This document shows, in pieces, positions 22,796 to 34,356 of a DNA stretch of 64,000 nt (position 1 is its first letter; each line of letters begins with the position of its first letter). The stretch is from Nilaparvata lugens (Eukaryota > Arthropoda > Insecta > Hemiptera > Delphacidae). Made by a program: the position numbers and the translations under genes. The stretch is taken from positions 41,848,097 through 41,912,096 of the forward strand of contig NC_052507.1 in the NCBI RefSeq assembly GCF_014356525.2, read 5' to 3'. The notes under the pieces were generated by a model. The model ran no database searches, had not been told where the DNA came from, and saw nothing but the letters and a program-made list of their open reading frames with translations.

Positions 22796-24127
22796 ATGAG
22801 TGCAGAAGAGAAATGTAATCGCGCCGGAGAAGACCAGGAGGCGCGAGAGGATAACAGCGATCCAGGAGTGTCCTGGATTTACAAACTCCACCGGAATGAA
22901 GCAGTGGATCTAGCAGCATCAGCAGGGCTACCTACAACAGGTACCATGGCAGAGCTCAGGAGAGCTCTTGTCGAAAACCACCGGAGGACAAGGGTGGAGG
23001 CCGCCGGTCTAAACAGGATCGGTGGCGGAGCTGGCACATGTCAGGAAGAGGAAGGAGCTGCAGCTCTATGGCCACCAATCGCGGAGGCCACTGCATGTTC
23101 CAGACCGGAAGAAATACCCAAGGAGACGTCTCCAGAGTTCGATGGAGACTCCAGCAACTCCTGGGTGTACAGAGTGCACGATCAGGGCTTGATTGATCTA
23201 ATACTCGACTCAGTGCTGACAGATGGCACAAGTACGAGCCTGAGGAGGGCTCTACTGGAGCAACGACAGCGGATTGTTGCGATGCTCCCCGTTCTGGATA
23301 ATGAGGAGGAGGCGCTTCGTCGAGGAGTGCGAAGGCCAGCACCAGTTAGCGAGGAGGCAGAGCCTGCGCTGGTGAGGCCGGAGATGCCGGAGGGGCATTA
23401 TAACATGCCTAGGCATGTGTTGAGGTCACCTACCAGGTCAGCGGTGCCTGCTACATCCTGTATGGACCCGGGTGCCGTGTGTGACAAGGTTCGAGGGTGG
23501 CGGCTCTCATATGATGGGAGTGGAGATGCTCCAAGTTTTATGGAGCGGCTCGAGGAGCTGCAACAAGCATATGGCTTGTCTGGCAGACAGTTATTTCCAG
23601 CGTTACCTGAAATGTTAGCGGGGAAATGTTCCTTATGGATGAGGAATAGGAGAGAACAGTGGAGATACTGGGACGATTTCCTGAGAGACTTTCGGTCTCG
23701 TTACTATCCACCTACTTATGAGGAGGATCTTGAGAATGAAATTCTCGACAGGCGGCAGAAAGAAGGCGAGCTCATAGACGACTATGTTGAGGAGCTGCTA
23801 ACGCTGATGAGGAGAAGAGGTGGTTTTTCAGAGAGTAGCCAGGTACAGAGATTGTACAAAAATCTTTTACCACGCTACAAGCTCTACATCAGGGAGGCTG
23901 AAGTATACACCACCGACGACTTGCTACACTTAGCGAGGCAATATGAACGAATTAAATTCGAGGAGAAGAGTGCTCAACAGAGACAACGAGCTGTGAAGCA
24001 GGAGGAGGTGAGGAAGCAGACCAAGCCTCGACAGGAGACGACTACTACACAGCGCCTGGAGATCAGAGTGTCCGGAGGTTTCACTCTGCTCAAAGTGCGG
24101 GAAGCCACGACCCAATTGTTCCTGTGA
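22796..24127 (+). CDS. gag: Gag-like capsid protein of element P
   Basis: The ATG at 22796 is the first in-frame Met after the primer site; the open frame upstream is LTR sequence. About 443 residues. The N-terminal part has two similar SAP-like helical motifs, near SWIYKLHRNEAVDLAAS and SWVYRVHDQGLIDLIL, each ending in an LRRAL block. The second half is a retrotransposon-gag capsid domain with WRLSYDGSGDAPSFMERL near 23500, KCSLWMRNR near 23630 and an LMRRRGGFSES block near 23810. The frame ends at TGA 24125-24127, where the protease continues in the +1 frame. No zinc knuckle precedes the stop. This is the Arc/gypsy type of gag common in insect elements. Confidence 0.85.
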   Translation: MSAEEKCNRAGEDQEAREDNSDPGVSWIYKLHRNEAVDLAASAGLPTTGTMAELRRALVENHRRTRVEAAGLNRIGGGAGTCQEEEGAAALWPPIAEATACSRPEEIPKETSPEFDGDSSNSWVYRVHDQGLIDLILDSVLTDGTSTSLRRALLEQRQRIVAMLPVLDNEEEALRRGVRRPAPVSEEAEPALVRPEMPEGHYNMPRHVLRSPTRSAVPATSCMDPGAVCDKVRGWRLSYDGSGDAPSFMERLEELQQAYGLSGRQLFPALPEMLAGKCSLWMRNRREQWRYWDDFLRDFRSRYYPPTYEEDLENEILDRRQKEGELIDDYVEELLTLMRRRGGFSESSQVQRLYKNLLPRYKLYIREAEVYTTDDLLHLARQYERIKFEEKSAQQRQRAVKQEEVRKQTKPRQETTTTQRLEIRVSGGFTLLKVREATTQLFL

Positions 24128-24131
24128 GAGA

Positions 24132-25355
24132 GAGCAGAAGAAGACTTCTGATAAAACAGCTGTGGTTAAAACGAGGCTTCAAATCCAGCTAGAGCCAGAG
24201 CTCCAGGATGACAACCGTCTTTTCACTACAGTGGAAATAGGAGACAGACAGTATAGAGCTCTTCTCGACACCGGAGCAGAGTCCAACTATATTAGCTCTA
24301 AAGCTTTTAATAGTTTGGAAGCAGTGGAACGAGAGCCTGTGCAGCGCGGCGCTGCTATGGCTAATGGAGCGGCTGCACGTCTGCGAGGTGGTGTTATAAT
24401 CAACCTGAAAATCGGCAGAATATCCCTATCAACAACACTCACAATAATGGATGGGCTTTCTCCAGATATTCTGCTTGGTATGTAGTTTCTACGTGAGCAC
24501 CGGGTGAAAATAGACCCCTATTCCCGGTCAGTGGAATGGGATCCTCATCTCGTCAAAAAGCACATTGGAGACGATATTTCCACTCCAAAAGTGGGAGAAG
24601 GAGCTGTCAACTCCAGGCTGGCTACTGTTAAAACCGAGCCTAACATATGGAGGTCAAGGAAGCCACCTGTAATTATTCCTGTCAAGAAGCAGGAGAAGGA
24701 GAAATTTCCTCAAGTCCAGAAACACGTAGGAGCCGTGTGGAAGACTGGAAAAGAGGAATTTATTTCTCAGAAAATTTCTCCAGCGCGTGGAAAGTTCATT
24801 TGCTGGCACTGTAAACGAGCTGGGCACTGGAGGTACAACTGTCCGGAAAAGCGGTACCGGAGGCGGAAGAAGGAGGATAATTTTCAGCGAGGAGCTGGAG
24901 ATAATCGTCAAGCAGTGCAGTCTAGAAGACTGCCGGTGCTGGAAACTACACTCAAAGTAGTTTCAGATATTGGAGACAAGAACTATAATGCCAACCGGTA
25001 TTATAATTGGAAAAGGAGGACAAGGAAGGTGAACTCTGGACAGCTAGTCTACAGGAAGGAGTGTCACCTGTCCTCGGGTGCTAATCAGCTTGCCGCGAAG
25101 TTAGCGCCGGAATTTTCTGGCCCATATGAGGTCGAGGAAATGTTGAGCGACGGTAAGAGGTTTACTGTGCACGAGAAGGGCACCAAGCTCCAGCCACACC
25201 TGCCCGAAGATGAGGAAGAGGATGGTGATGGAGCAGTTGCGAAAAAGGTGGACGGAATTCGAGCGGATGGACAGCAGGAGGCCGAGCGAGTCTATAGAGG
25301 GTCGCTGCCTATCCGGAGGATGGAATACCAGAGAGGTGTCACGCGCCGCCAATAA
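24132..25355 (+). pseudogene. Protease, zinc knuckle and integrase C-terminus; RT/RNaseH/IN core missing
   Basis: One frame (interrupted) encodes, in order, an aspartic protease with LLDTGAESNYISS (DTGA near 24268) and ILLGM near 24470; an in-frame TAG at 24483-24485 where the family normally continues; a CCHC zinc knuckle CWHCKRAGHWRYNC near 24802-24843; and a segment like the C-terminal domain of gypsy integrases (KLAPEFSGPYEVEEM near 25100). The about 800 residues of RT, RNase H and integrase core that belong between protease and integrase tail are gone without a large frame break. The product would be a short Gag-Pro-derived protein, not a polymerase. This may be a non-autonomous lineage or a single internal deletion. 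Confidence 0.75.
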
Positions 25356-27400
25356 GGAGGTAAGAGGCGAGAAGGGGTGAATAACATAGAAGTTCAATCA
25401 TATCACAGCTTTAGAGCTATTGTTGATTCATAAATTATCCCATTTAAAATGAGGAAATTAAATTTTGTTGTCAAAGACAAAATTGCATAGATATTGAAGA
25501 AAATTAATTCAGAATTATTAGCACGAATTTATTAGCCGAATTTTGAAGAGCATTAGCACGATTCCGAAAATGATGAAAATATTAAAAGACTGACAATATT
25601 ATTGTTATTGAAAGAAATTGGTAAATAGTTTATTAAAAGGAAACAGCATATTCCGTTTAATTTTTCTCATAAAATAGAGTTCTACTTAAACTAAATGGCA
25701 ACTCAACCATTACAGTTTAATTAATATAATCAGTCATAAAGCACTGGCTGGATTAAATGGAAAAAAATTATTATTAACAAATCAATACGTTTCTTTTGAT
25801 CTGAAGGCAATCCCAATAATTTCAGATTGAAATTTTTTTACAATATTAAGATGTGACCAAGCAAGGATAATCAAGAAAATTTTCTACAGTCTATGACTAG
25901 TTAATAACAGCTAAAATCGATTCCAACTAGACTAAATTTTCTTGATCGGTATATTACCGATATTGTTGTAACCAAGTACGGGTTAACAAACAAAACTTGC
26001 AGTAGCTTGTTTTCTACTTGCCATAAATAGTTGATGGCGAAATGAGTGGATAGAGAATATTAGAAAATATTATAGATCAGTATGATCCGAATAATATTTT
26101 AACCATGAGGTAATGGTTATAATAATAATTGAAATCATTTAATGAAGCTGGTGGTAATTGCTTTAATCCGTGTAAAGTGTTACGGTGCAGTTAATTAACA
26201 GACGTTATTATACTGTGGGATAGAAGTGAATTACGTTGCAATTAATTATTCATGTGGAATGAATAAATTGCGTTTGATTGTGAGTCGAGATGTACTACAA
26301 TCGGGGGTTATTAGCTTCAGATTATGATTCAAATTTTCTAATATTTCACTTGGAAATAAAGTCGGAGGACTTACTATAAATTGGAATAAAATAATTATTA
26401 TTTCAATTCGAATTAATTCTATGTTGGATCGAGAAGTTACTTGTGCTGTGGAGATAAGATAAACATTATCTCAACTGGCTAACTGCTATCGCCAAGCTTC
26501 TAGTCTGTAGAAGAGAATTACTTCTCCTTTTCAATAACAATTTATAAAATAGAATTCATGTGAATTCTAGTTTTTCCAGATATTCCACTGTTATTGAGTC
26601 AGTCTGTGTTAGATCGTGCTATTGTTAGTTTGGAATTAGATCACGTCTCGAGAGTGAATCTGATTTTTACTCAGCCTACCATCATGAGTTTATTGACGGT
26701 GCATTAGCTCATTCAATTATTACTATTTTTGTGCTGATTGTTGTGATTATTTTTCGGAAAATCAATATTTCCAGAGTATGAATTAATTAACAGCTGTTGT
26801 GTCATTATACACGCCTTGTGTGAATAATTACTTTGAAAAAAAGTAAATTAAGATTTATTTCGGGGTGAAATAAGTCTTGAAGTGAGAAAGAGAGATTGAG
26901 CAATAAATGTTCACTGATTGTGAATTAATTAGCAGATGTTATCTGTTATAATAAACACACTGTCATTTATATCCAATGGATGGTTACTTTGCATAAGTAA
27001 ATCATGTGATTGATTTCATTATTGAAATGAACAGTGAGAAGTAGAATATTGAGTTGAAATTTATAGTTCCGATTTTATTATTGTGATATAGTGAGAAGGC
27101 TGAGATCCTCATAACAGATCGAAAATGAATTATTATTTCGACCACATTTAATTGTGATATAAAATCGAAATATGTGGTGTAACATCACAACTAGTGGCTT
27201 CATGTCAACCATATAATTCAGTATTCTACATCATATTGTCATCTCTCATCTTTTATTGTGAACAATAAGTTGCTGATACACTGAACTAACTGAGAGTATC
27301 CATCACTCTGACACTTGGTAATTTTCCTCGACTCCAATTCACCTCTATCAACTTCTGCCTCCTGTGAAGTGTTACATTGTTGTGTATCACGTTTCTTCTT
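25356..27400. other. AT-rich internal region of element P, no gene seen
   Basis: Two kilobases without a conserved frame on either strand. Stop codons are frequent. It could be a decayed env or a spacer, but nothing in it supports either. Confidence 0.5.
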
Positions 27401-27411
27401 GAGGAGGGGGA
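27401..27411 (+). promoter_or_regulatory. Purine tract (possible PPT)
   Basis: GAGGAGGGGGA followed by CTGCAACTCGAG. It looks like a polypurine tract next to an LTR start, but no matching LTR begins here on the 5' side. Its role is unresolved. Confidence 0.35.
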
Positions 27412-27546
27412 CTGCAACTCGAGTCTACCTCCTCGACGAGCTCCTGGTATTATTGGAGCTGTATCTCAGCTGACTATTGCTGAGACCACGACGAGTTCCT
27501 GGTCGTGTTGGAAATTCATCCCAGCTGTCTGATGCTGGGAAGCTAG

Positions 27547-28470
27547 GCAGTGCGAGAGCACGGCCATGCAGTGCGCAAGCACGGCGAAGCTAGGCAGTGC
27601 GAGAGCACGGCCATGCAGGGCGCAAGCCCGGCACATGCAGTGCGCAAGCACGGCATCCTTTTTGCAGTGCGAAAGCACCGCGTCCTTATTTTTGCAGTGC
27701 GACAGCACGGCGTCTCATTGCAGTGTGGAAGCACGGCGTTCCCTTGCAATGCTACTCAGGTTCTCAGAACCGGTCTGAGGTGTGGTTCACCTCGTTTTCT
27801 TTTTATATTTTGTGTTACCCTCCCCTCCTGGCAGTGCGAGAGCACCGCGACTCTCATCTGCAGTGCGGAAGCACGGCGTCCTCGGCAGTGTGGAAACACG
27901 GCAACTCTGCAGTGCGGGAGCACGGCGTCCTTTTTGCGATGCGAAAGCATGGCGTTCCTGGCAGTGCGGAAGCACGGCGCCCCGGGCAGTGTGGAAGCAC
28001 GGCGCCCCGGGCAGTGCGAAAGCACGGCGTCTCATTGCAGTGCGGAAGCACGGCGTTTCCTTGCAATGCTACTCAGGTTCTCAGAACCGGTCTGAGGTGT
28101 GGTTCACCTCGTTTTTTTTTCTATTTTGTGTTACCCTCCCCTCCTGGCAGTGCGAGAGCACCGCGACTCTCATCTGCAGTGCGGAAGCACGGCGTCCTCG
28201 GCAGTGTGGAAACATGGCAACTCTGCAGTGCAGGAGCACGGCGTCCTTTTTGCGATGCGAAAGCATGGCGTTCCTGGCAGTGCGGAAGCACGGCGCCCCG
28301 GGCAGTGCGAAAGCACGGCATCCTTTTTGCAGTGCGAAAGCACCGCGTCCTTATTTTTGCAGTGCGACAGCACGGCGTCTCATTGCAGTGCGGAAGCACG
28401 GCGTTTCCTTGCAATGCTACTCAGGTTCTCAGAACCGGTCTGAGGTGTGGTTCACCTCGTTTTCTTTTTA
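27547..28470 (+). repeat. GNRA-hairpin array, segment A (about 27 units)
   Basis: Tandem units around GCAGTGCGAAAGCACGGC separated by 2-20 bases of mostly T/C-rich spacer. Each unit is a 4-bp stem with a 4-base loop, usually GNRA (GAAA, GGAA, GAGA, GCAA, GGGA), and flanks that add two more pairs. Higher-order repeats of about 320-350 bp end with a conserved spacer containing GGTTCTCAGAACC and AGGTG...CACCT hairpins (27741, 28060, 28409). H1 is inserted in the last such spacer. Confidence 0.9.
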
Positions 28471-29555
28471 ATCCAGTCGTAATCAGACCTCCGTAGAGTG
28501 CAGATCGTAGCGAATAATTAGTGTAGAGTAGTATTAGTAGTGAAAGTGGAACAAGTTGTGTCAACACCAACTGTCAACAACCAGCAGTCCAGTCAGCAGT
28601 TTTTCACAGTGAAAACTACTCAACGTTTTTTTTTTCTGAGTGAAAAGTGTGTCACCAAATTTTTCGTTTGAACATTGCTCTCTTTAAAAATTAGGTTCTG
28701 TTTCTTTAAAAAAACAATTATCAAACCATCAATAAATTATGGTGTTTTGGATCTATCAGCCTTAAGATGATCCATTCGCCAATAAATACGCCAACAAAAC
28801 TACCACCATCCGCGCAGCTAGAATACGAGGAAGAGGAGGAAAAGGATGAAATGAATATGCCTCCCGAATTGCCACCGAAAAGTAAAAACGATAGCGGAAT
28901 ACGTTTCGAGGTACGTTCTCTTAAAAATATACAAGAGAAATTTCTGAAATGGGGGAGTGAAATAACTCTGGAGCAGAGTGTGAATAAACTAGCAAGTGAA
29001 GTTGCAAAAAGCCATAATAAGCCGATCTCATTTGCTGAGGCCGTGCAACTGCCAAAGAAGAGGACCGCACCTTCTACATTATCGAGTGCCGCCTCCACTG
29101 CTGCAGCCAGGGAGTCTCCGCCCCGGACCAAGAAGCTGTCGCCCAAGGAGAATGTGATCATCCTGAAGCCAGCAAAAATAAATGGAACGGAAAAGGAACA
29201 AAGCGGAAAAATTCGAGAAACAATAAAGAAGAACATCACCCGTGAACAAAATTTGAACATTAAAAAGCTGTTGATGTCCGTGGTGGGGGTGTGCTGTTGG
29301 TGCTTCACCCAAGGGCCAATAAGGAAAATGTTTTGGGTGATAAGGTCCTGCAACATCCAAACATAAAGGTAAGCGAGCCACAATCCAAATTGCCAAGAAT
29401 AATTCTGTATCACGTCGCTGCAGATATAACTGCTGCTGAATTGGCAAACGATGTGTATGAGAGAAATCTCGAGTCATCGTCACTGAGTAGGGAAAATTTC
29501 TTGAAAAACTTTAGGCCGATTTTAAAATAGGACCGAAAAACAAAAACACCTTTTT

Positions 29556-30598
29556 GCAGTGCGACAGCACGGCGTCTCATTGCAGTGCGGAAGCACGGCG
29601 TTTCCTTGCAATGCTACTCAGGTTCTCAGAACCGGTCTGAGGTGTGGTTCACCTCGTTTTCTTTTTATTTTTTGTGTTACCCTCCCCTCCTGGCAGTGCG
29701 AGAGCACCGCGACTCTCATGTGCAGTGCGGAAGCACGGCGTCCTCGGCAGTGTGGAAACATGGCAACTCTGCAGTGCGGGAGCACGGCGTCCTTTTTGCG
29801 ATGTGAAAGCATGGCGTTTCCTGGCAGTGCGGAAGCACGGCGCCCCGGGCAGTGCGGAAGCACGGCATCCTTTTTGCAGTGCGAAAGCACCGCGTCCTTA
29901 TTTTTGCAGTGCGACAGCATGGCGACTCATTGCAGTGCGAATGCACCGCGTCTTTTTTTTTGCAGTGCGAAAGCACGGTGCTTCTTGCAGTGCAAAAGCA
30001 CAGCATTTCTTTTTGCAGTGCAAAAGCACTGCGTTCCCTGGCAGTGCGAAAGCACTGCGACTCTCATCTGCAGTGCAGAAGCACGGCGTCCTTGGCAGTG
30101 TGGAAACATGGCGATTCTGCAGTGCGAAAGCACGGCGTCCTTCTTGCAGTGTGACAGCACGGCGTTTCCTTGCAGTGCGGAAGCACGGCGTCCCCCCCTT
30201 GCAGTGCGGAAGCACGGCGTCCCAGCAGTGTGAAAGCACCGCGTCTTTTTTTTTGCAGTGCGAAAGCACGGCGCTTCTTTGCAGTGCGATAGCACAGCAT
30301 TTTTTTTTTGCAGTGCAAAAGCACGGCGTCCCACATCGCAGTGCGAAAGCACGGCCACCCCCATTGCAGTGCGGAAGCACGGCGGTCTCTTGCAGTGTGC
30401 AAACACGGCGTCCCCCATTGCAGTGCGGAAGCACGGCGGTCTCTTGCAGTGTGCAAACACGGCGTCCCCCATTGCAGTGCGGAAGCACGGCGGTCTCTTG
30501 CAGTGTGCAAACACGGCGTCCCCCATTGCAGTGCGGAAGCACGGCGGTCTCTTGCAGTGTGTAAACACGGCGTCTCAACGCAGTGCGAAAGCACGGCA
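29556..30598 (+). repeat. GNRA-hairpin array, segment B (about 36 units)
   Basis: Same unit as segment A, with a regular sub-block at about 30365-30570 in which GTGC-GGAA-GCAC units alternate with GTGT-GCAA-ACAC units. Closely similar to segment C (37682-38589). Confidence 0.9.
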
Positions 30599-30863
30599 CA
30601 GATCTTCAAGATCTTCTCTGAAGCTAGGCCTATGATCTGGCCAGATAGCTTGCTCATTTTCTTCGGATGGTGCCGACGCACCACCACCAGTTGGCAAGGA
30701 GTCAACCTGGCGCCCAGTTTGTGTTCGGTCTATGATGACCGGCGGAGAGGCGGCAGAATGTACTCAGGCATTTGGGACATTCTGTCTGCCGTTTACCCCT
30801 TCCATCCTCACCCCCCCCTCCCCTCCCCCTCTCTTTTCCCCCCTTTCCTTAGTAGGAACAGTG

Positions 30864-31952
30864 TGTCACGATGTATATCGTAACTAGAGAAAGGAATTGA
30901 GTTTAGGGCTCATTTATTTGACGCTCGGCTATCTTTGATAGAATCTAAGGGGTCAATGTTCAAGCCAGCCACTGGCCTACCGCTTAGCGGTGCTGCGCAT
31001 CCTCTCTCCCCTCCCTCTCGGTCACTGAGGGAGGCTCGAGAAAGGCTAGCAGGAGGCAGTCGAGTTTGGAGAGCCAGGGCGAGCGGTCGAGTGAGGTGAG
31101 AAGGAAGCAGCGAGCAGCTAGCAACGTCACAGTACGTCTTGTACTAAAGTGAACTCCGATTTCTTCAGCGACCGGGAGTTGTGTTGAGGCTAAAGACGAT
31201 TAGCCTCAAACACGGTGGACTCCATTGCTCAACACCCGTTTGGGCGAGTGCTGAATGACATTTAACCCGTTTAGACAACGGGCTACCAGTTTCGACCAAC
31301 GGCGACACGTCAGGTTTGGTCGAAACCTGACTCCCCATTGGTAGACCACCAGTGGGACATCGAGGCGCAAGAGGACCTCTGGGAAGGTGTGAAAAACCTT
31401 TCTCGCAACTCCGCGACCGATCCGGACCCCAGGAGGACAGCTGGTGCCCGGCAAGTAGGACCTAGGAAAGTCCAGAGTGCGGGCCGCCGCAGCGCACTAG
31501 TCCAGTGCGGAATCGAGAGAGGACATCTGGGAAGGTGTGGAAAAACCTTTCCCTCGACTCCGCGACCGATTCGGACCCCAGGAGGACAGCTGGTGTCTGG
31601 TAAGTAGGACTTAGGAAAGTCCAGAGCGCGAGCCGCCGCAGCGCACTAATCCAGTGCGGGATCGAGAAAGGACCTCTGGGAAGGTGTGGAAAAACCTTTC
31701 CCGCGACTCCGCGACCGATCCGGACCCCAGGAGGACAGCTGGTGCCCGGCAAGTAGGACTTGGGAAAGTCCAGAGTGCGGGCCGCCGCAGCGCACTAGTC
31801 CAGTGCGGAATCGAGAAAGGACCTCTGGGAAGGTGTGGAAAAACCTTTCCCGCGACTCCGCGACCGACCCGGACCCCAGGAGGACAGCTGGTGCCCGGCA
31901 AGTAGGACTTAGGAAAGTCCAGAGCGCGGGCCGCCGCAGCGCACTAGTCCAG
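30864..31952 (+). repeat. Truncated P-element LTR copy
   Basis: Starts TGTCACGATG like the other two copies and ends inside a 149-bp tandem unit where ORF1 of H1 resumes. It holds about four 149-bp units. Confidence 0.85.
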
Positions 31953-32422
31953 TAACTGCTGCTGAATTGGCAAACGATGTGTATGAGAGAAATCTCGAGT
32001 CATCGTCACTGAGTAGGGAAAATTTCTTGAAAAACTTTAGGCCGATTTTTAAAATAGGACCGAAAAACAAAAACACCGTGCACTGGGTAGTGGAGTGCAC
32101 TGGTGAATTAAGAAAAGAATTTATTAACAAATCGCGGATTGGTATTGATTGGAGGGTGTGCCGAGTTGGAGACTATGTTGCCGTCTCTCGTTGCTTCAAG
32201 TGCCAAAAATTGGACATATCAGTAAGCATTGCACTCAAGCACAAAACACCTGTGCTCACTGTTCCACTACAGGACATGATGTTAAAGAGTGCCCTAATAG
32301 AGACAAAAAGCCCTCATGTTTAAATTGCCGCAATGATAAAAAAGCTTTCGATCACAAAGTAGGTGACAGAGAGTGCCCTTCCTATCAAAAAGCGTTACAA
32401 CAAATAATTGATAGAACTGATT

Positions 32423-34356
32423 ATGGAATCTGAAAGAAAAATATTCAATATACTGAGGATAGATAAAAATAATAGTGATAGTAAAATCAAGCAATCAACC
32501 CAACACAAAATGATTACTTTAAATTCCATCCTTAACAAAATTGTTAGTTTCTGCGTAACAACTAATACTGATAAAAGTAAGATAAGTCTGGTTTATAATT
32601 TTGGTGAGAGGGTTGATGTTATGATATCTTTTACAAAAATAGGAAATAGTATTAAAACATCCAAAGGACTCTCTCTGCTTAGAAATAAAAATATTTCTCT
32701 CTTGAAGAGTGGAATCGCCTGAATGTGTTACGAGATTCTAATTGTATAAGAGTTTTGTTTTCTGATAAAAACATTCCTATTTTCATATTAAATGATGGTG
32801 AAAATGGGGTACTTATTGATCTTTTGAATAGAATAAATGATTGGAGTAAATTCAATTACCCTTTGATTATAGGAATTGATTCTTTTAACAATCTTGGTGA
32901 AACTTATTTTGATATTCCTGCCACTGAACTCTTGAGTACTGTCATAGGAGCTAGAGATTTGAAGTTTATTTTTTATTATCGAGGTTATTGTGAAATTAAT
33001 TTTCTTAATATACCTAAGCTATCTGATAGTCCGGGAGTTGAGTACCCTGTAGGATTCTTTGAAGGTAATAATAAACGTGAAGCATTCATAAACTCTATGA
33101 TTGAATTACGGACCCTACTTCAAAACACTGATAACGAAAATGCTAAAATATATAAAAATATTCTTCTTAGGATCACGCATAGAAACATGTCAATATCAGG
33201 TGATGAACTAATAAGCGTCCTGAATAACAATATGAACATCTATGATAATAATTTGAAAAGATTCCTATTCAAAACAAACTCTAAATACCGAATGGGATAT
33301 TGCTTGGAGCAGGGTGGAAGTTACGTAGAATTTCAAGAGGATACTTTAAAATTCTCTACTAAAGAACGATATGTTTTAGTCACACGTAATACTACACTTA
33401 TGCTGAATAGCGAATTAATAAAAACTATAAATAGAATAACTCTTCATGAGTGTAAACTTCCTAAAATAAAGTGGTGTGACGGTGTTCCCGGCTGTGGTAA
33501 ATCTTACTTTATAGTCTCGCATCATGAGCCTGGCAAGGATCTAGTACTCACTCAAACACGGGCAGGTATTAAAGCAATCCGTGAAACTGTCATTGAAAGG
33601 TATGGTCGAAAACATTGTAATCGTCTTAAGCTTGATTACAGGACAGTTGGCTCATATATAATAAATCATAATCAGAATAAAACATACAATAGAGTTTTTA
33701 TTGATGAAGCTCTACTTATGCATGCGGGTTACATCGGTTTTATTGCTAACTTGAGTAGGGCCTCAGAAATAATTGTAGTTGGTGACGCAAACCAAATACC
33801 CTACATTGAGAGAAGTAATTATGCCACAAGATGGCATAAAATTTCAGAATTCTGCGAACCTTTTACAAAACAAACGGTAACTCGTAGATGTCCTATCGAT
33901 GTTTGTTTTGTCCTTTCCACTGTCTATGAAAATATTACGACGCTTAATGAAAGAGCTATCTCAATTCTGCCTACTTACAGAAATGGGGAATACCATCTGA
34001 TACAACCCGACACTTTGATATTAACATTCACCCAAGAAGAAAAACTTATGGTGGGTGATACTATAAAGTGGAGAGAGGATGTTGCACTTCACACAATCCA
34101 CGAAGCACAAGGGCTAACTCATAAAAATGTTATTCTAATCAGAATTAAGTACAAGGAGAATGAAATCTATAACAGCATGCCCCATGCGATTGTTGCCTTG
34201 TCTAGACACACTGAAACTTTCAGGTATTTAACAACCAGTCTGGTAGATGATGCTGTGGACAAACTAATTAAAAAACTTAAATTCATAGATAGTGAGGGGC
34301 TTGTTGAATGGAACAAGGAAAAGAGAAGTGGACCTGATGATATAAGTTATGAGTGA
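32423..34356 (+). CDS. H1 ORF2: superfamily-1 RNA helicase, tobamo/virga-like
   Basis: A stand-alone ORF of about 644 codons between ORF1 and the endonuclease-RT ORF. All SF1 motifs are present: GVPGCGKS (I, 33481-33504), DEA (II, 33703-33711), GDANQIPY (III, 33781-33804), TRRCPIDV (IV), HEAQG (V, 34099-34113) and VALSRH (VI, 34192-34209). The wording is that of the alphavirus-like replicase helicases, closest to tobamovirus/virga-like proteins. About 350 residues precede motif I, with a conserved NFGExVDVMISF block shared with H2; their function is unknown. The ATG at 32423 overlaps ORF1's end by 11 bases, and the TGA (34354-34356) overlaps the ORF3 ATG by 8. The only break is one base near 32703, after which the frame is open to the end. 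The expected activity is NTP-driven RNA unwinding; its use in retrotransposition is inference. Confidence 0.92.

Larger units (their letters stand above)
29427..32077 (+). repeat. Inserted P-element segment with 124-bp duplicated LINE flanks
   Basis: 29427-29550 and 31953-32077 are the same piece of ORF1, differing by one T. Between them (29551-31952) lies hairpin array B plus the first 1.09 kb of a P-element LTR (30864-31952). Array B contains the spacer without H1, so this segment derives from a copy of P that lacks the LINE. Confidence 0.85.
28767..32433 (+). pseudogene. H1 ORF1: gag-like CCHC RNA-binding protein, interrupted
   Basis: The ORF1 protein of such LINEs binds the element RNA. 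It starts at ATG 28767 with an acidic/proline-rich N-terminus and is colinear with H2 ORF1 from about residue 155. The frame breaks near 29275 (A run one base short), again in the left copy of the duplicated flank near 29523 (T run), and near 32207 (G run). A foreign 2.4-kb segment separates 29550 from 31953. The C-terminus has three zinc-knuckle-like groups: CFKC near 32194, then CAHCSTTGHDVKEC near 32250, then CLNC...H...C. It stops at TGA 32431-32433 after RTDYGI, overlapping ORF2 by 11 bases. The shared C-terminus with H2 shows this is the true end. Confidence 0.85.

Noticed and set aside
27547..28470. CRISPR-like appearance of the array (short repeats with variable spacers)
   Set aside because: The DNA is eukaryotic. 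The repeats are themselves hairpins of variable sequence, the spacers are short, related T/C-rich strings, and no cas genes are present.
27550..30883. Many overlapping long ORFs on both strands in hairpin arrays A and B
   Set aside because: They arise because the repeat unit lacks stop codons in several frames. All encode the same low-complexity Cys/His/Arg/Ala strings on both strands, with no conserved domain.
31206..31955. ORFs in the 149-bp repeats of the middle P LTR copy
   Set aside because: Tandem-repeat artefact, present on both strands.
32725..34356. Integrated RNA virus (EVE) independent of the LINE
   Set aside because: The helicase ORF is joined by conserved short overlaps to LINE ORFs on both sides, and the same arrangement recurs in H2. 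It is part of the element.
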